Assembly (NCBI GenBank): GCA_009663005.1
Contig: VIGQ01000617.1
Location: 20,001-30,000 of the forward strand
Direction of reading: 5' to 3'
Source: Actinidia chinensis
Lineage: Eukaryota > Streptophyta > Magnoliopsida > Ericales > Actinidiaceae
DNA length: 10,000 nucleotides
The position numbers and the translations under genes are program-made. The notes under the pieces were generated by a model. The model was not told the DNA's origin and searched no databases. It saw only the letters and a program-made list of their open reading frames with translations. This document shows positions 7,471-10,000 of the stretch, piece by piece (position 1 is the first letter of the stretch; every line of letters starts with the position of its first letter).

Positions 7471-7560
7471 GATCCCGATTAATTTAATTATGTGGCCTCA
7501 CACACTTAAGTGAATCTAAATCATTTATTTTGAATTCAAAAATAAATTCTTGGCCCGATT
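7471..7560 (+). repeat. Dispersed repeat R1, copy 3
   Basis: Contains cacacttaagtgaatctaaa (7501-7520) and atttattttgaattcaaaaa (about 7523-7542), followed by aattcttggccc, in the same order as the core of copies 1 and 2. It is shorter: the ggccacgtttggttt block is missing. The preceding phrase tttggacca (about 7434) may correspond to gtggacca at the start of copy 1. A frame starting at a TTG codon runs out of this repeat to 7724; I treat it as chance. Confidence 0.5.
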
Positions 7561-8400
7561 TCGGTGACAGTAGCTTTGTTGAAATTCAAAACCTTATTAT
7601 TGTACAAAATCAAAAGCCCATCAATTTATTCACATTTGTATTACCAAGAAAGAGCAACTCCACTTGTACAAGACCATATTTTGGTGGTGTTTTTAATTTT
7701 AGTTTAAATCCCGAAACCCATTAATATTAATTTATAACCCTTGCTTTCAGTATCACATACAAATTTCGAAATTCATGTTTTATCTTTTTTTCTGTTGTTG
7801 AGCAGACAAAAAAGGTGATAGGGGCACTAGTCCTCCTTGGGTTGAAGATCATCTCCTTGAAATTTCTTCCTTCTTGAATTTAAACTTATACCGTTTTGAT
7901 CTTAAATTATACCGTTTTGAATGTAAAGTAAAGATGTTTAGACATATATTTGCTTAGCCTCTGATTTTTGTTTTTATCCTTTCAAAAAAAATTATAGACA
8001 TTTGCACTTTAATGTATTAAAAAAATCATAATTCTAGTTACTTTTAGTGGAATGACTTGTATATATCATAAGTTAATTTTTATAATTTTGTTTTTTATGA
8101 CACTATCAATGTTTGTAATTTGATGTTTTTGAGATTTTCAAGAAAATTTCAAATAATATGTTCATTATTTTTTTTACTTTTTTTTAATTCAGTCACTTCA
8201 AAACGTAATAGTTTTGAAACCATTAATTGAAGCTAGAAATTATATTTAAAATGACGTTTTAAGATACTAAAATGAAATTGAGATTACATGTAAAATACGT
8301 AATTTTAAAAATTTTAAGTGAGATATAAATTATATTCAAAATAACGAATTTTGAATTCAAATAGGCATCAACGAAGAAATTTTCAATGAGATAATCCAGA
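7561..8400. other. AT-rich intergenic stretch, one short tandem pair
   Basis: No gene is supported. ttataccgttttga occurs at 7886-7899 and again at 7907-7920, giving two units of about 21 bp. The rest is AT-rich with homopolymer runs and no recognisable element ends. Confidence 0.55.
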
Positions 8401-8447
8401 TCTCAAGGCCTCAACAATACGACTATTATAGGCACACGTTAAAGTCA

Positions 8448-8493
8448 AAGGAAGTAATCCTAAAGGATTTTTATTACGAAATTCAACTTCCTT
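8448..8493. repeat. Small imperfect hairpin
   Basis: aaggaagt (8448-8455) pairs exactly with acttcctt (8486-8493). Inside, gtaat pairs with attac (8454-8458 with 8473-8477), and atcct/aggat form a further nested stem with a very short loop. It could be a cruciform or a MITE remnant. There is no T-tract or gene context to suggest a terminator. Confidence 0.4.
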
Positions 8494-8499
8494 CACTGC

Positions 8500-8804
8500 A
8501 GCACTCTTCTCATACTCCACTTTTCACAAATGGTCTTTCATTCTATCTTTATTATGCAATTTCTTAATAATTGTTTAAATAATCTCTATAAAAAGAAGAA
8601 AGTAAAAACGCAATAGTATGAAAAGGGTCACTTTAGGTAATTTAAAAAAATATCAAGGGAATTTTGGTAATTAGAAAATGTCAAGAGACTTAATTAACTT
8701 TGCATAATAAAAATAAAATGTAAAATTTATTTATAAAGAAACTCTGCAATTCCAGAATTTAGATTAGAAAAAGGTTGTAGAACAATTTAGATTATAAAAA
8801 TTTT
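8500..8804. other. AT-rich spacer
   Basis: Nothing supported. Phrases such as caagggaattttggtaatta near 8655-8675 look like decayed intergenic repeat text but have no partner in this window. Confidence 0.5.
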
Positions 8805-8900
8805 AGATTAACTTGAGTGTGTAAATCTTACGTAACCAAGTGAATTCAAACTATTTATTTTAAATTATGAAAACTTTTCTTAATTCAAATTCTAAGACCG
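8805..8900 (+). repeat. Dispersed repeat R1, copy 4 (most diverged)
   Basis: Has gtaaccaagtgaattcaaac (8832-8851), then tatttattttaaattatgaa and ttcttaattcaaattctaag, matching the R1 core order (cacttaagtgaatctaaa, tttattttgaattcaaaa, attcttg). Identity is visibly lower than among copies 1-3, so membership is probable but not certain. Confidence 0.38.
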
Positions 8901-9387
8901 TAAAAGTGTTGTATGCAAAAAATAAAGTACATAAATTACTACCTTATTTCCTTTCAGCCGTCTCATTTTTCAAAAATGTTATCTAGATTTCTACATCAAA
9001 TTTTATCTCATTCACCCTTTAAAAGCAGGCTTATCAATTCGATCGTGAGCTACGTATTTGCTATAATTTTATATTTTTCCTTGAAAATTATATTCTGAAG
9101 TTTTTGTTAGGCTTTTACTTCTGCTTATAAATAAAAAATAATTCAAAAAAGTTTACAACTTTTTTTAAAAAAAAAATTATTTTAATATTTTTCAACTCTT
9201 GTCAAATAATCAATTTTTTAACACAAGTCACTCTGTTTTGAGTCATAACTTGCTTATAGAGTGAAGAAGTGTGTTTAGAAGTTTTACATTCTGCGAACAT
9301 AAAGGAAGATAAAATAAGAGAGGAAATCTGAGAAAAGTAATTTTTTCTTTGTTGATTTGTAACGAAGTAAAAAGGAAAGTGATGTTT
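8901..9387. other. AT-rich spacer, nothing assignable
   Basis: No gene. Short frames on both strands are composition-driven with no motif, signal peptide or convincing membrane pattern beyond Phe/Ile/Leu codons expected from AT-rich DNA. An A/T-run-rich patch lies at 9120-9190. Confidence 0.5.
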
Positions 9388-9655
9388 GAAAATAAACTGG
9401 GTTGATGACTTTTTTACTCTCATTTTACTTGAATTGCACCCATCTTTTTTGCCTAATACTTATTAGATGAAATTACTTAAATACCCCTTTTACATAGTTA
9501 AAACGTTGAGCTTTAGGGAGTTATAATTTATTTTAATATTACTTTTACTTAATGTCTTAATACATGAAAGGGGTAGTTTTGTAATTTATAGAATAAATAC
9601 TAAAAAGGGAGTGTAATTTGAGTGTGATATTATTATCCCAAATAATTTTTAAATT
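9388..9655. mobile_element. Long-arm foldback element (MITE-like), about 268 bp
   Basis: Left-arm blocks in order are actttttta (9409), acttgaattgcaccc (9427-9441), ctttttt, ctaatacttatt, aaattac and taccccttttaca (9482-9494). The reverse complement of the right arm gives the same order: actcaaattacactcc (near 9626), cttttta, tagtatttatt, aaattac and taccccttt (9568-9575). The inner 22-bp pair, 9471-9492 with about 9566-9587, matches at roughly 18 positions. Pairing fades outside about 9388 and 9655, so the ends are approximate, and I found no convincing target duplication. The centre near 9525 is an AT-rich spacer of about 70 bp. It is non-coding and overlaps two spurious minus-strand frames. 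Confidence 0.55.
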
Positions 9656-9876
9656 TGATTTTGAAGAGAAAAGAGGAAAGCTAATAATGCCTAAACTGAT
9701 AAAACAATAAATGAAAGAAAAAGACAAAGTATTTACAAATGTAAAGGGGAGGGAAATTAATTTCTCTTGCATTTTTTTCCCTTTGTTCCCATACTATGAA
9801 CCAAATAAAAAAGAGAAAATAATATTATTTCGTTCCCCTATCTTTCTTCATGTATGGATTATTTTTGACAACATTT
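9656..9876. other. Purine-rich AT spacer
   Basis: The plus strand is rich in A and G from about 9656 to 9755 (gaagagaaaagagga, aatgaaagaaaaagac). No gene or element is supported. Confidence 0.45.
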
Positions 9877-9957
9877 GATACTAACTATAAAAAAAAAAAA
9901 GAAAAAATTATCTTACAGATATGTTATCTTTATAGGATGATACTAACTATAAAAAAA
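9877..9957. repeat. Direct repeat pair, 19 bp, 62 bp apart
   Basis: gatactaactataaaaaaa occurs at 9877-9895 and again, exact, at 9939-9957. The first copy continues into a longer A run. It may mark a tandem unit of 62 bp whose remainder has diverged, or a target-like duplication around an insertion of about 43 bp. Confidence 0.7.
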
Positions 9958-10000
9958 TAGCTTCTTTGGTATTAGGACATGCGATTAGGCAGAGATATAA

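Noticed and set aside
8448..8493. Transcription terminator hairpin
   Set aside because: No gene ends here, no T-tract follows, and intrinsic terminators of this kind are not expected in plant nuclear DNA.
9202..9423. Minus-strand frame of 73 codons
   Set aside because: Runs from the edge of the foldback element into an AT-rich spacer, with no motif and no leader or intron signals that hold together.

Overview
The window looks like nuclear intergenic DNA of a flowering plant, most likely a eudicot and perhaps a woody one. It is strongly AT-rich on both strands and full of poly-A/poly-T runs. It contains decayed short elements of types typical of plant nuclear genomes: a tRNA-type SINE, foldback MITEs, a Stowaway-like MITE and a dispersed repeat. 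I see no rRNA, tRNA, organellar, bacterial or CRISPR sequence. The species assignment is inference only.

I support no protein-coding gene. Every open frame of 60-86 codons is AT-driven, has no recognisable domain, often begins only at GTG or TTG, and many overlap repeats. The window therefore reads as a graveyard of small non-autonomous elements.

Layout. 1-900: first copy of a dispersed repeat (called R1 here) and a decayed repeat ending in a TCGAC pentamer array. 900-2380: AT-rich sequence with no assignable feature apart from a GC-richer island at about 2040-2115. 2385-4421: the densest region. Two diverged copies of one segment (A 2385-2660, B 3811-4421) carry GAGCATCTC-like inner ends. 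Between them lie a second R1 copy and a perfect 16-bp hairpin, and a 220-bp long-arm foldback MITE abuts copy B. Copy B also contains a Stowaway-like insertion and an AT microsatellite. 4587-4850: a minus-strand tRNA-type SINE with A box, B box, poly-A tail and 6-bp target-site duplication, modified by an internal 60-bp tandem duplication that doubles the B box. 5528-5753: a recent 113-bp tandem duplication. 6240-7165: aagtgtcaa-type direct/inverted repeats, then a decayed G/C-run repeat. 7471-8900: R1 copies 3 and 4, a 21-bp repeat pair and a small hairpin. 9388-9655: a second long-arm foldback element.

Nothing forms an operon or gene system. The most interesting items are the SINE with its duplicated internal promoter box, the nested A/B segments, and the four same-orientation R1 copies. 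A complete, previously undescribed biological system is not visible.
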